Shown: positions 43,789 to 51,471, numbered from the stretch's first letter. The stretch: 64,000 nucleotides of DNA from an uncultured Prevotellaceae bacterium (GCA_900315095.1 OMXS01000003.1:124001-188000), one strand, 5' to 3'. Numbers and translations: made by a program. The notes: generated by a model from the letters alone, not told the origin.

Positions 43789-43884
43789 TTAGTCTCTTCT
43801 AAATAGGTCGCGGGTGTAAACCTTGTTTTGTACACAGTCGAGGAGGCGAGCATAGCGGTTGGCAATGATGGCTTTATCATTTTT
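43789..43884 (-). pseudogene. C-terminal fossil of a UDP-sugar dehydrogenase
   Basis: About 30 codons read [20 protein letters not shown] then [10 protein letters not shown] and a TAA at 43789-43791. The segment N-R-Y...V...KVYTRDLF is the conserved end of UDP-glucose/UDP-ManNAc dehydrogenases. No other part of such a gene is present; the sequence joins directly to the truncated duplicate of a hypothetical gene (43910 onward). It shows that a capsule gene of this type was once here and was removed. Confidence 0.7.
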
Positions 43885-43909
43885 TTGCAGGAAAGCCTGC
43901 TAGATAAAT

Positions 43910-44085
43910 AGATTCAGCAAAACCGAGCAAACGACCAACGAAGTTCACGAAACTGTCGTGCCATTCTGATATGTATTGTTGTTGGAGTGTCGTCATGTCA
44001 TTTTCCTCCGTTCAAGTCACGTCGCCTTGATAGTCCAGGATAAGTTAAATTGCGGATATCAGTTTGTTGTCTTAGTGCTATGGGG
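43910..44085 (+). repeat. 176-base direct duplication B, copy 2
   Basis: Gap-free match to 39858-40033. On the minus strand it encodes a start MTTLQQQYISEWHDSFVNFV that soon leaves the frame of the 130-residue relative and stops, so this copy is a pseudogene 5' end. Confidence 0.85.
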
Positions 44086-44144
44086 CTTTTATAACGAGAG
44101 AATTATGGTATAATTGTCTGCCAGCATTAATTTGAAAGACTTAA

Positions 44145-45056
44145 CTAATGCTGATTCTTATTCAAAACGATATCATAATGCAGACCACTTAAGCCGTCCT
44201 GTATTATTTTTCCTAGTTTGTAATCTTTTATAGGAAAAATTCTGTTAAGAAGTTTATTCCGCTCTTCAATAAGCCATTCTTCAGTTACTATTTCTCCTCT
44301 TAATTCCTTTTCTTGGACTAACCGTTCTAATTCTGAACTAGTGTTCCTCTCAACATAATCATCCATAGCGGCCACAGCTTCCAATGCTTTTTGCTTGCTC
44401 TTTGATTCGTAATCTTCAATATACACGCATTCGTCGTAATCCGCTCTCTTTTGATATATACCATCAGCCTTTATACCATCTCCAATATGAACTTTAACAG
44501 CAAACAGAGATGAACCAAAACTATAGTTAATACTTGTCTTATCTTTCGATGAAATGTTCATTATTGACTTATCGGCATAATATAAATTCAGCACATAGAG
44601 AGCAGCAAGTCCATGTAGAAGGTTCTTGATGCACCCTTTCGAGAGTTCTTTGACTCGATTGTGTTTCAATGCTTGATATGCCTTGTTCCAATCTGTGGAA
44701 CTTGTCCCTCTCTTTTGAGCTTTGTGGAGTGGACGGAGTATTGTATTCTCTTCTTTTTCAAAGAAAATGGTTGGAGATACGACGAGTACTACCTTCATGT
44801 CAAGATTCCATAATCTGTCAAGGTATGCCATGCAGACAGTATCGAAATACATATCTTCGTCAGGGACTACTGGACCACCATTGGCAAGGTATAACTCTTT
44901 AGATAAAGCTTCAATTTCTATTACTGTACGAATAATCAAGTCCGCTATCTTCATTGAATAGACAGACTGCTGTCTGTCATTGACGTGAATCGCGTCTGTC
45001 AAATCAATAAACTCTTTTTCAAGGTTTAGGTAAACTTGCCAATATAATTGTGTCAC
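44145..45056 (-). CDS. Hypothetical protein, possibly HEPN-like (303 aa)
   Basis: Mostly helical. The stretch STDWNKAYQALKHNRVKEL near residue 118 resembles the W-x-x-x-Y-x-x-x-K-H-x-R pattern in HEPN-type or HEPN-associated proteins, but the canonical R-x4-6-H pair is not certain. The frame has no ATG near its start; a GTG at 45054-45056 is used, with a stop four codons upstream, so the gene may be slightly truncated. Neighbours are Abi-type genes, making defence plausible. Not recognised with confidence. Confidence 0.5.
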   Translation of the reverse strand: MTQLYWQVYLNLEKEFIDLTDAIHVNDRQQSVYSMKIADLIIRTVIEIEALSKELYLANGGPVVPDEDMYFDTVCMAYLDRLWNLDMKVVLVVSPTIFFEKEENTILRPLHKAQKRGTSSTDWNKAYQALKHNRVKELSKGCIKNLLHGLAALYVLNLYYADKSIMNISSKDKTSINYSFGSSLFAVKVHIGDGIKADGIYQKRADYDECVYIEDYESKSKQKALEAVAAMDDYVERNTSSELERLVQEKELRGEIVTEEWLIEERNKLLNRIFPIKDYKLGKIIQDGLSGLHYDIVLNKNQH

Positions 45057-45105
45057 TTTTTTCGTTTATGTATTTAATTGGGAAATCAATTCTATCTTGG
45101 ATAGA

Positions 45106-45197
45106 GTCATCCCATGAGATACCGAGCGTTGACGCGTATTCTAAACGCTTGCTACTCTGGTGTAGATTCTTCAAAGTTTGAAAAAAGGTATATCATC
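45106..45197 (+). repeat. Duplicated block A, copy 2
   Basis: Starts GTCATCCCATGAGAT and ends AAAGGTATATCATC. On the minus strand it reads SKRLEYASTLGISWDDS, an open stretch that looks like a real but unrecognised coding remnant. Partner at 39378-39464. Confidence 0.7.
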
Positions 45198-45321
45198 ATA
45201 CATTTTCTTGAAATTCGTCAAAATTGGCGGTTTGCAGTCAATTAAGAAATAACTATTTAATCATTCTTACAGGCTTCTCATTAGGCATCTCCTACTGCTA
45301 TTCTGTCTTCTGTCCAATGAC

Positions 45322-46251
45322 TTAATTCAATAGCTCTATTGCTTTTTTCACTACTTCTTCTATTGCTGTTTTGCATGAGACGGTAGCCCCCCAAGTTAAA
45401 GCTTTAAAAGACTTTTTGAGAAAACCACTGTCTGGCTGGGGCTTTGATAGTTCCGTTCGTATATCTATAATTTCTCGTGCTATGTCATCAAATTCTTCAT
45501 TTGTATCTATTGCAAGCTGTTCAACATCATTTGCTAGCGATACTAATTTTGATATAGTCTCTACTGACAAAGGTGGTTCTGTTTTGGCAGCTATCGTTGA
45601 ATTGCTGGCATCTATTGTGCCAGCTCCCGTTTGTACTATGCCTGCTGTAATGTTGTTTGTAATCACTTGATGTATCTCTTCTTTTGCTGTGCTGGACTTA
45701 ATATCCAATTCACCATTGAACACTTTCTCGTTCAAGTCCATAAACATATCAATTATACGCCCTTGAACGTTATCAATGATAGTCTGAAATGTAGATGGTG
45801 ACAACACCTTATGGACACTTTGTATATGAGCTTCCCCCAACACCTTTTGTACTAATATCAGTTCGTATGGACTTAGAGACATTGAAATGTCTTCTGGATG
45901 TTTGGAATATCCAATAATTGCAGAAATCGTATCTGTGAAACGAACCGTCATTATCTTTTTGTATTTTTCCGTTCCCAAATTCATCACGGGTACACTTTGA
46001 CCTCTAAAGGATATTGCACCAAAACCGTGTGGAACCAGATAGTTCGCTTGAATATCAGCTGCTTGCGATACTCTATAGTCGGGAAGTTCCTGATTTCTAT
46101 ACCCAGTTACGAATTCACTAGCATACCAATTTTTCAACTTTTCGTCGCCGAGAAGTCTGACAATTATCTGTATCTTGCTTGATACCTCTGTAAGACTCTT
46201 GTTATTACCAAGGTCTAGAAGTACCTCTTCTATAAGTTTCTTTGTATCCAT
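45322..46251 (-). CDS. AbiTii-domain protein (309 aa)
   Basis: From the ATG at 46249-46251 (preceded by a GAGGAAAG purine tract) the protein begins MDTKKLIEEVLLDLGNNKSL followed by RLLGDEKLKNWYASEF and VTGY, matching the AbiTii pattern (helical hairpin, then L-x-x-W-x-x-x-E-x-x-GY). AbiTii is named after an abortive infection locus and is found fused to various effectors. The remaining 200 residues contain a variable linker and a C-terminal helical segment (SFKALTWGATVSCKTAIEEV) of unknown role. Upstream frame to 46386 is not conserved. A phage-response function is inferred. Confidence 0.6.
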   Translation of the reverse strand: MDTKKLIEEVLLDLGNNKSLTEVSSKIQIIVRLLGDEKLKNWYASEFVTGYRNQELPDYRVSQAADIQANYLVPHGFGAISFRGQSVPVMNLGTEKYKKIMTVRFTDTISAIIGYSKHPEDISMSLSPYELILVQKVLGEAHIQSVHKVLSPSTFQTIIDNVQGRIIDMFMDLNEKVFNGELDIKSSTAKEEIHQVITNNITAGIVQTGAGTIDASNSTIAAKTEPPLSVETISKLVSLANDVEQLAIDTNEEFDDIAREIIDIRTELSKPQPDSGFLKKSFKALTWGATVSCKTAIEEVVKKAIELLN

Positions 46252-46886
46252 TACTCTTTCCTCTAAAGCCCTTTTGCTCTGGAAGACAGTATAAAACTGC
46301 AAATCATCGTTCCACGGTGCTGCAACAAATATTTTTTTTTCAATAAGCTTCTCATACCCACAGAAATGCACGTTTAGCTCGCGCAAATACTCCTGCAGAA
46401 TACTAAGGGGAGTGTTCGTCCTTCTCTCGCTCTTCTCTCGCTCTTCTCTCCTTGTTCTCTCCTTGTAAGCATACTAAAAGAGTGGCTTAGGTGCTTAGTT
46501 GAGGCCCAATGGCCGGTTTCAAGGTTCAGAGCCCGTGGGGCGTTTCAGGTTTCAGGTGCTTATTGGCTTAGGTGCTTAATTGCTTAGTGGCTTAACTGCT
46601 TATTAGCTTAGTTGCTTATTAGGTTAATAGCTTATTAGCTTAGTTGCTTAGTTGCTTAATTGCTTAGTTGTTTAGTTGCTTATTAGCTTATTAGCTTATT
46701 AGCTTATTGGCTTAACTGTTTATTAGTTTAATTGTCCTTTCATCAGAAAGCACTGAGGGCACAGAGAAGACAGAGAACTCGGAGGGTCGAGCGGAACATG
46801 AATCTTGAAACTTGAAACTGGCAGCTCCGCTGCCTTGAAACTTGAAACTAACACCACACCCATAGCCCCTTAAGGGCGGGGAGTGG
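46252..46886. repeat. Gene-free gap with GCTTATTA array and TTGAAAC module
   Basis: A run of near-identical CTCTTCTCTCG units at about 46423-46450 is followed by a degenerate tandem array of 9-11-base units (TTAGCTTATT, GCTTAGTTGC and similar) from about 46545 to 46735. Then come a GCACTGAGGGCACAGAG module (46749-46765) and a TTGAAAC unit around a GGCAGC-TCC-GCTGCC palindrome (46801-46850). Noncoding. Confidence 0.75.
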
Positions 46887-47423
46887 TTAGTGGGCTATTG
46901 GCTTGTATTTTGGGGAGTCGATTAGCTTGGAGATGGCGTTTTGGATGGATGTGGAGGGTGAGACGCCCAGGTGATTGCGGGTGGAACACTCCCAGGTTCC
47001 TTCCAGTTGAATGGATATCTTCTTCGCATCCCATGCCTTAAACACTCCTTTTTTCTTACCTTGATAATTGCCAAGGAAATGGATGATGTTGGCTGCCATC
47101 TCGCGATTGAACACTGTGCCTACTTGTTTCCCCTTGTTGTATATCTTGGCATCTACCTCTTCTATTTCCAGTATGTCTTTCCATAAGTCCACGTATTTGT
47201 TTCGCCACTCGTCCTTGGTCATTAAGAGGGTTTTGCTTACATAATCAATAATTTGAGGCCGAATATCATCCTTATTGATCTCCGTATTGCTGGATTTTTC
47301 TTTCTGCTTGTCACCATAGTAGTTGTTGACAATTGTTTGAGCCATTGGGTTTAACTGGCCTACTGAACCAATATAAAAGTTCTGGATGATTTTAGGACTG
47401 TTTTCGTTTTCTTCTTCTATCAT
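46887..47423 (-). CDS. Hypothetical protein (178 aa)
   Basis: Acidic, asparagine-rich start (MIEEENENSPKIIQNFYIGS, with NPMAQTIVNNYYGDKQ), then a helical middle and a C-terminal block DAKKISIQLEGTWECSTRNH. The N-terminal pattern resembles low-complexity linkers before small effector or regulator domains in Bacteroidota accessory regions, but I cannot name a family. It is the rightmost gene of the second accessory island and the first minus-strand gene downstream of upxY in that direction, apart from the 48616 gene. Confidence 0.55.
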   Translation of the reverse strand: MIEEENENSPKIIQNFYIGSVGQLNPMAQTIVNNYYGDKQKEKSSNTEINKDDIRPQIIDYVSKTLLMTKDEWRNKYVDLWKDILEIEEVDAKIYNKGKQVGTVFNREMAANIIHFLGNYQGKKKGVFKAWDAKKISIQLEGTWECSTRNHLGVSPSTSIQNAISKLIDSPKYKPIAH

Positions 47424-47597
47424 TATATCATTTTTTTGTTAGATTACATCTGATCTTTTCCTTGCCTCATTAATATTACGGGCGCACACGGGGGAACGCC
47501 CCTACAGAGTCATGGAATTATTTTCCCCCTTTTTGATCGTGTATTTAACTGATAATCTGATAGTGTTATGCAAGAAACTTGTGCGTAGGTTTCTTTC

Positions 47598-47628
47598 TTG
47601 ATTTCGGGTGGCTGTCGTTGTAATTTTG
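47598..47628 (+). promoter_or_regulatory. Bacteroidota-type promoter for the M15 peptidase gene
   Basis: TTG at 47598-47600, a 20-base spacer, then TAATTTTG at 47621-47628, matching TTG-N19-22-TAnnTTTG. It is followed by CACCC and a leader of about 85-90 bases to the peptidase start. A GGGCGCACAC...CGCCCCTACAG repeat lies upstream at 47481-47507. Confidence 0.6.
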
Positions 47629-47721
47629 CACCCAGAAACAAGAACGGATGTGCATCCTGGGAAGTCACCGACGGTAGGTTCCTGCAAAGTTAAAAAACAA
47701 TTTGTTGAACATTAATAATGT

Positions 47722-48531
47722 ATGTGTATGAAAAATCAACGTTTCTATGCAGCCGAGAGCAGAGCCCAAACCATGTTTGGCTATGCCGAGGCAAGGGAAA
47801 GGTCGGATAAAATCCAACTTTTGACACCGCACTTCGCGCTGCAAGAGTTCATCAGAAGCGCCACGGCACGTAAACATGGCATCGCTAACAATCCACCTCC
47901 AGAGGCGGTGGAGAACCTGAAGCTGCTGTGCCGCCACACTCTGGAGCCGCTGCGCGAGGCGCTGGGACTGCCGGTGGTCATCACGAGCGGGTACCGCTGC
48001 AAGGCACTGAACAATATCATTGCTCATCACTCGAACCGTAGTCAGCATATGAAAGGACAGGCGGCAGATTTTCATGTGGGGCAAGGGGAGGTTTCTGGTT
48101 CCAAGTTCTTTCAGTCGCTCTGCTTTGTGAAAGCGCCCCTTCGGGTCGAGCGGCAAGTTTCAGGTTCCAAAGCAGCGGAGCTGCTGGTTCCAAGTTCTTT
48201 GCAAGCAAAGCGACCCTTCGGGTCGAGCGCCAAGTTTCAGGGTTCAGGTTCCAAAGCAGCGGAGCTGCTGGTTCCAAGTTCTTTGCAAGCAAAGCGCCCC
48301 TGCGGGACGAGCGTCAAGGTTCAGGGGGATAGTCCTCGCGAACGATTGGTAAGGGCGTTTCGGTTGATTCTAACTGAACCGTCTATCGACTTCGACCAGC
48401 TGATTATCTATCCTAACTTCATTCATGTGAGTTATGTCTCGCGTGAGAAGAACCGACGGTGCGTTATGACGGGCTCGGGTGCGGGTAAGTACTGCGCGTT
48501 GACGAGGGAGGCGGCGATGAGGCTCGCTTAG
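47722..48531 (+). CDS. M15 family D-Ala-D-Ala-type peptidase with in-frame repeat insertions
   Basis: Cell-wall peptidase of the Peptidase_M15_3 group, common in Bacteroidota prophage-like cassettes. Zinc motifs: SQHMKGQAADFH (residues about 108-119) and NFIHVSYV near 235. Between them relatives have a short loop, but here about 75 residues come from intergenic repeats, including two copies of a 28-residue unit (SGSKAAELLVPSSLQAKRP...; 48161-48244 and 48245-48328). The first 30 residues also come from repeat DNA: the block 47750-47807 recurs at 2768-2825. Start ATG 47722 or 47728. If folded, the active site could survive with a large surface loop. Confidence 0.8.
   Translation: MCMKNQRFYAAESRAQTMFGYAEARERSDKIQLLTPHFALQEFIRSATARKHGIANNPPPEAVENLKLLCRHTLEPLREALGLPVVITSGYRCKALNNIIAHHSNRSQHMKGQAADFHVGQGEVSGSKFFQSLCFVKAPLRVERQVSGSKAAELLVPSSLQAKRPFGSSAKFQGSGSKAAELLVPSSLQAKRPCGTSVKVQGDSPRERLVRAFRLILTEPSIDFDQLIIYPNFIHVSYVSREKNRRCVMTGSGAGKYCALTREAAMRLA
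48101..48328 (+). repeat. Repeat-derived insert with 84-base tandem duplication inside a peptidase gene
   Basis: Contains GGTTTCTGGTTCCAAG, GAAAGCGCCCCTTCGGGTCG and GCAGCGGAGCTGC modules like those in nearby noncoding regions. The segment from 48161 repeats from 48245 with period 84 bases (28 codons), so the reading frame is kept. Confidence 0.85.
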
Positions 48532-48624
48532 TAGCTTAGTGGCTTATTAGCTTAGTGGCTTATTAGCTTAGTGACTTAGTGGCTTAGTGGCTTAGTAGCT
48601 TAGTTGCTTATTAGCTTAGTTGCA
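48532..48624 (+). repeat. GCTTAGT/GCTTATTA tandem array
   Basis: About nine degenerate units of 9-11 bases (TAGCTTAGTGGCTTATTAGC type), directly after the peptidase stop and running into the 3' end of the convergent four-helix-bundle gene. Same unit as the arrays near 46600 and 50170. Confidence 0.75.
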
Positions 48625-49017
48625 ATTGGGCTTAGATGTATGCTCTTCCAGTTTCTTGGAATATGCATTGCTTAGACCATTAATCATCTTGGCTACTGCG
48701 TCAATACGAGGCTTGATATCCTCAACGCTCGTTTGGGTAATATATGTAAGATCTATGGCTATCAGAAGTTGATTGTATGTTTCCATCAACGAGCCATATG
48801 AAATCTCAAGGAATCGAATCTGCTCTTTCAGTGACTTGCGTCCACTGCCTTCGGCAATATTCGACGGCACTGAGACAACAGCTCTGCGAATCTGGTCACA
48901 AAGGGCATATTTCTCAAACTTGGGAAATTTATCCAGCAAGTGATAGATATCAATCACCAGTCTCTTGGCTTCCTGCCAGACATTCAATTTCTGAAAAGAA
49001 TACTCAAGTCCTGTCAT
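48616..49017 (-). CDS. Four-helix-bundle protein, 23S rRNA IVP/S23 family (133 aa)
   Basis: FQKLNVWQEAKRLVIDIYHL, DQIRRAVVSVPSNIAEGSGR and FLEISYGSLMETYNQLLIA are the three signature segments of the small four-helix-bundle family (TIGR02436/S23), often called intervening-sequence-encoded proteins and widely found in Bacteroidota as stand-alone genes. Biochemical role is not known. It is the only minus-strand gene in this plus-strand block. The family call is secure. Confidence 0.88.
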   Translation of the reverse strand: MTGLEYSFQKLNVWQEAKRLVIDIYHLLDKFPKFEKYALCDQIRRAVVSVPSNIAEGSGRKSLKEQIRFLEISYGSLMETYNQLLIAIDLTYITQTSVEDIKPRIDAVAKMINGLSNAYSKKLEEHTSKPNCN

Positions 49018-49019
49018 AA

Positions 49020-49122
49020 CCCATTATCCTATTAACCTACTAACCTATTAACCTACTAACCTATTAACCAATTAACCTATTAACCAATTAACCAATTAAC
49101 CAATTAACCAATTAACCTTTAT
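49020..49122 (+). repeat. AACCTATT/AACCAATT tandem minisatellite
   Basis: About ten 9-10-base units (TATTAACCTA, CAATTAACCA) in a row between divergent genes 48616 and 49128. A shorter run of the same sort lies at 11397-11430, just before the end of pseI. Lacks CRISPR spacers. Confidence 0.85.
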
Positions 49123-49127
49123 TCAAA

Positions 49128-49685
49128 ATGGCAAAAGTAACTCAAGTCGGCCCAGGCCGCAAGACATCGGGTACCATCGATGGTATCACGTATGTAACTC
49201 GTAACGGTGTGACTTACGCCCGCTCGGCTCCTAAGATGCCTGCAAGGGCTTTCAACAACCCTGAGGCGAAGAAGCGTCAGGCTATCTTCAAACTTATACA
49301 GATGCATCTGAAATATCATTTGCGTACTATCCGTCAGACTTTTACCCCGAAGGGTAACGGCTCTCCAACGAACCGCTACTATAGCATTAACAGTAAGGCG
49401 CTGAATAAGGCGCTGGAGCCGCTGGCTGAACTTTATGTGGCAGGCAATGATGTGACAATCAATGATGTGGAACTGGCTATTAGTAGCTATGCTGAGAAGT
49501 ATCCTAACAGTATTAAGATTGCTTCGAAGTCTGGCTATTCAGAAGTGTTCCTTACCGGTCCATGGCCGAATACCATCACACTGAATGCCACGTCTGGCGA
49601 TAGCACTGTTATCATTATCGTAGCGGAGAATGGTACGACGACCACCATCAACCCGGATGGAACTACTACGGTGAGTGGTGATTAA
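49128..49685 (+). CDS. DUF6266-like protein (185 aa)
   Basis: MAKVTQVGPGRKTSGTIDGI then TYVTRNGVTYARSAPKMP, followed by a helical KKRQAIFKLIQMHLKYHL block: a short glycine-rich beta start, then a basic helix, as in DUF6266 proteins of Bacteroidota. The last 50 residues are threonine-rich and beta-like. Relatives lie in similar small cassettes near cell-wall hydrolases and upxY. DNA-binding is sometimes assumed for such basic proteins but not shown here. Flanked upstream by a tandem minisatellite and downstream by repeats. Confidence 0.55.
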   Translation: MAKVTQVGPGRKTSGTIDGITYVTRNGVTYARSAPKMPARAFNNPEAKKRQAIFKLIQMHLKYHLRTIRQTFTPKGNGSPTNRYYSINSKALNKALEPLAELYVAGNDVTINDVELAISSYAEKYPNSIKIASKSGYSEVFLTGPWPNTITLNATSGDSTVIIIVAENGTTTTINPDGTTTVSGD

Positions 49686-49972
49686 AGCCTCACCTCGGAG
49701 AGGCGCCCAGAGCGGTTTCAAGTTCTTAAGACTCGCTTCGCTCATATAAGCGGCAGAGCCGAGCGTCAGGTTTCAGGTTTCAGAGCAGCGGTGCTGCGGG
49801 TTTCAAGGTTCAAGTTTCAGGTTTCAGGCAGCGGTGCTGCGGGTTTCAGGTTTCAGTCAATGGAACATGGAACTTGAAACTTGAAACATGGAACTTGAAA
49901 CTTGAAACATGGAACTTGAAACATCCTTTCGACATTCTCAATTGTAACTTTTAACAATCAAAATTTATCGTC
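49686..49972. repeat. Repeat-filled gap (TTTCAGG/TTGAAAC modules)
   Basis: No gene. GGTTTCAGG units flank two GGCAGCGGTGCTGC/GAGCAGCGGTGCTGC palindromes (about 49780-49850), followed by five or six GGAACTTGAAAC units (49861-49922). Confidence 0.8.
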
Positions 49973-50155
49973 ATGAAGATTAAACTCACAAAACAACAAA
50001 TTGAAAGTATCTTAGCAGATCCTTACAAGGCTCAGGAAACTGGTGTCATTGCTAGCGACCCTTGGTGGGTCATCGTCCTGAAGGTCCTTGCTTATATCAT
50101 TGGTCTTCTCCTCGGAGGGGCAGTAACGACATCGTGCGCGAGTGCGATAATTTAG
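49973..50155 (+). CDS. Small membrane protein, smalltalk-like (60 aa)
   Basis: A charged N-terminus (MKIKLTKQQIESILADPYKA) is followed by one transmembrane helix (WWVIVLKVLAYIIGLLLGGA) and TTSCASAII. Short proteins with one helix ending near T-S-C occur in Bacteroidota next to amidase/peptidase genes and are annotated smalltalk proteins. Its placement before the amidase-like gene fits. The TTSC could be a lipobox-like feature. Function unknown. Confidence 0.55.
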   Translation: MKIKLTKQQIESILADPYKAQETGVIASDPWWVIVLKVLAYIIGLLLGGAVTTSCASAII

Positions 50156-50388
50156 TTAGCTTAATGGCTTATTAGCTTAATGGCTTAATAGTTTAGAGTG
50201 TAGAGATTAGAGGCAGTTTGGAAGTTTAGAGTTATTTAGTTTGCTGCTTATTAGCTTAATGGCTTAATGGCTTATTAGCTTATTAGTTTAGAGTTTTTTA
50301 GTTCTTAAAACTATCAACTTTCAACTTTCCACTTTCCACTTTATAACTGTCTCTACACTCTTAACTTTCGACTCTCAACTATATTAAT
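50156..50388. repeat. Gap with GCTTAATG array and an inverted relative of 57480-57560
   Basis: TTAGCTTAATGGCTTATTAG units (50156-50195, 50245-50285) enclose GTTTAGAGTGTAGAGATTAG and GGCAGTTTGGAAG. The reverse complement of that enclosed part is nearly the same as 57508-57556. Confidence 0.75.
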
Positions 50389-50394
50389 GTGTTT

Positions 50395-50742
50395 ATGAAA
50401 ACAGTGAAGTATATATTAATTAATGATTGCGTTTCTAGGAACGTGGGATTTCATTCGACCTGTTCTCGTATTGTTCGGGACAGTTTTGTGACTGACCTCC
50501 GGTGCTGTCACGTCGTTGAATTCAAAAGACTTGACGACGTTGGTTTCATGTCTCAGGATTCAGGTGTCAGGTTCTTTCAGCCGCTTGGCTTGTCGCGCAA
50601 AGCGCTGTTAGCAGAACTTGTTCGTCTCCGTCTTCGCTATCCCTCTGCCAAAATCCTCGGTCTCTCTGAACTGGGCCGCCACCGCGTACATCCCTCTGAT
50701 GAGATGAATGGGGTGAGGAGGGAGATGAGCGATGGGCGATGA
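50395..50742 (+). CDS. Degenerate amidase-like protein with repeat-derived insert (115 aa)
   Basis: From the ATG at 50395 it reads MKTVKYILINDCVSRNVG and ends ALLAELVRLRLRYPSAKI...GRHRVHPSDEMNGVRREMSD. Those parts recall the N-acetylmuramoyl-L-alanine amidases common in these cassettes, whose C-terminus resembles HPSxxMNxLRRExSD. The zinc-binding histidines are largely missing and the middle (SQDSGVRFFQPLGL) is encoded by repeat DNA (TCAGGATTCAGGTGTCAGG). Probably a broken or neofunctional relic; a stop-free frame is kept. Confidence 0.4.
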   Translation: MKTVKYILINDCVSRNVGFHSTCSRIVRDSFVTDLRCCHVVEFKRLDDVGFMSQDSGVRFFQPLGLSRKALLAELVRLRLRYPSAKILGLSELGRHRVHPSDEMNGVRREMSDGR

Positions 50743-50749
50743 GCCCGTT

Positions 50750-50910
50750 GGGCTGTTTCAGGTTTCAGAGCAGCGAGGCTGCTGGTTTCAGGGTTCAGGT
50801 TTCTGGTTTCAGGTGCTTATGACTCGCAGCGTAATTTGGAACTTGAAACTTGAAACTGGCAGTCCCGCTGCCTTGAAACATGAAACTTGAAACCTGAAAC
50901 TTGAATCTTC
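50750..50910. repeat. TTTCAGG/TTGAAAC module between amidase-like gene and upxY
   Basis: GGTTTCAGAGCAGCGAGGCTGC, several GGTTTCAGG units, then GGAACTTGAAACTTGAAACT around GGCAGTCCCGCTGCC, ending just after the upxY stop. Noncoding on both strands. Confidence 0.8.
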
Positions 50911-50913
50911 TGC

Positions 50914-51471
50914 TTATGGTTCTATTTCCTTAAGGAAAGTGCGGGGGACGGCGGTGATCATTACTGCGGCGATGTCGTTGATGGCGACTACTACCTGACG
51001 GTTTTTCTTGATGCGCTTGATTACTCCTTCTACTCCGGTGAATGGACCATCGATGATCATGACACGCTTGCCGGGCTTGTTGAGGTAGTCCTCGTAATTG
51101 AGATAGACGAGACTCTCGTCTTCTACCTTCGTGGCCTTGATGAAGTTCTCCATCTGGGCATCGGGTACTGTTACGATGGTGGCTGGTGCGTCTTTGTCCT
51201 CGTGCGACCGATGCATGATGTAGCGCAAGGGATCCATCGTGGGGTCGGTCATCTTGAGGTTGGTGATGTATGCCTGGGACGAGTGCACGAAGATAAGGTT
51301 GTGGATGGCAGGAACAAGCAGGCGTTTGCGGTTGCCACCACGAACAACAATCTGGTAGTGCATGGGTATGTAGGTCTCTACCTCCAGAGCGTCAAGGCGT
51401 TCCTTCACCTTGACTTCACGGTTGTATGTGACTCTCATGGGATACCAACGTATTATATCACGCTCTGCCAT
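50914..51471 (-). CDS. upxY: UpxY-family transcription antiterminator (NusG paralogue)
   Basis: 185 residues: RWYPMRVTYNREVKVKERLD begins the NGN domain, LVPAIHNLIFVHSS is its conserved strand, and GPFTGVEGVIKRIKKNRQV gives the C-terminal KOW motif. In Bacteroides each capsule locus has its own UpxY, which binds RNA polymerase and stops premature termination of that long operon. Here it is followed on the minus strand by gaps, opposite-strand genes and accessory genes before the CPS genes, so processive antitermination over some 50 kb is implied. No UpxZ was found next to it. Strong call. Confidence 0.92.
   Translation of the reverse strand: MAERDIIRWYPMRVTYNREVKVKERLDALEVETYIPMHYQIVVRGGNRKRLLVPAIHNLIFVHSSQAYITNLKMTDPTMDPLRYIMHRSHEDKDAPATIVTVPDAQMENFIKATKVEDESLVYLNYEDYLNKPGKRVMIIDGPFTGVEGVIKRIKKNRQVVVAINDIAAVMITAVPRTFLKEIEP

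Noticed and set aside
47502-48292. Several minus-strand frames across the M15 peptidase region
   Set aside because: They lie opposite a gene with both zinc motifs and a good promoter and consist largely of repeats.
49020-49122. Possible CRISPR array
   Set aside because: Units are 9-10 bases, directly adjacent, with no spacers and no cas genes in the window; it is a minisatellite.
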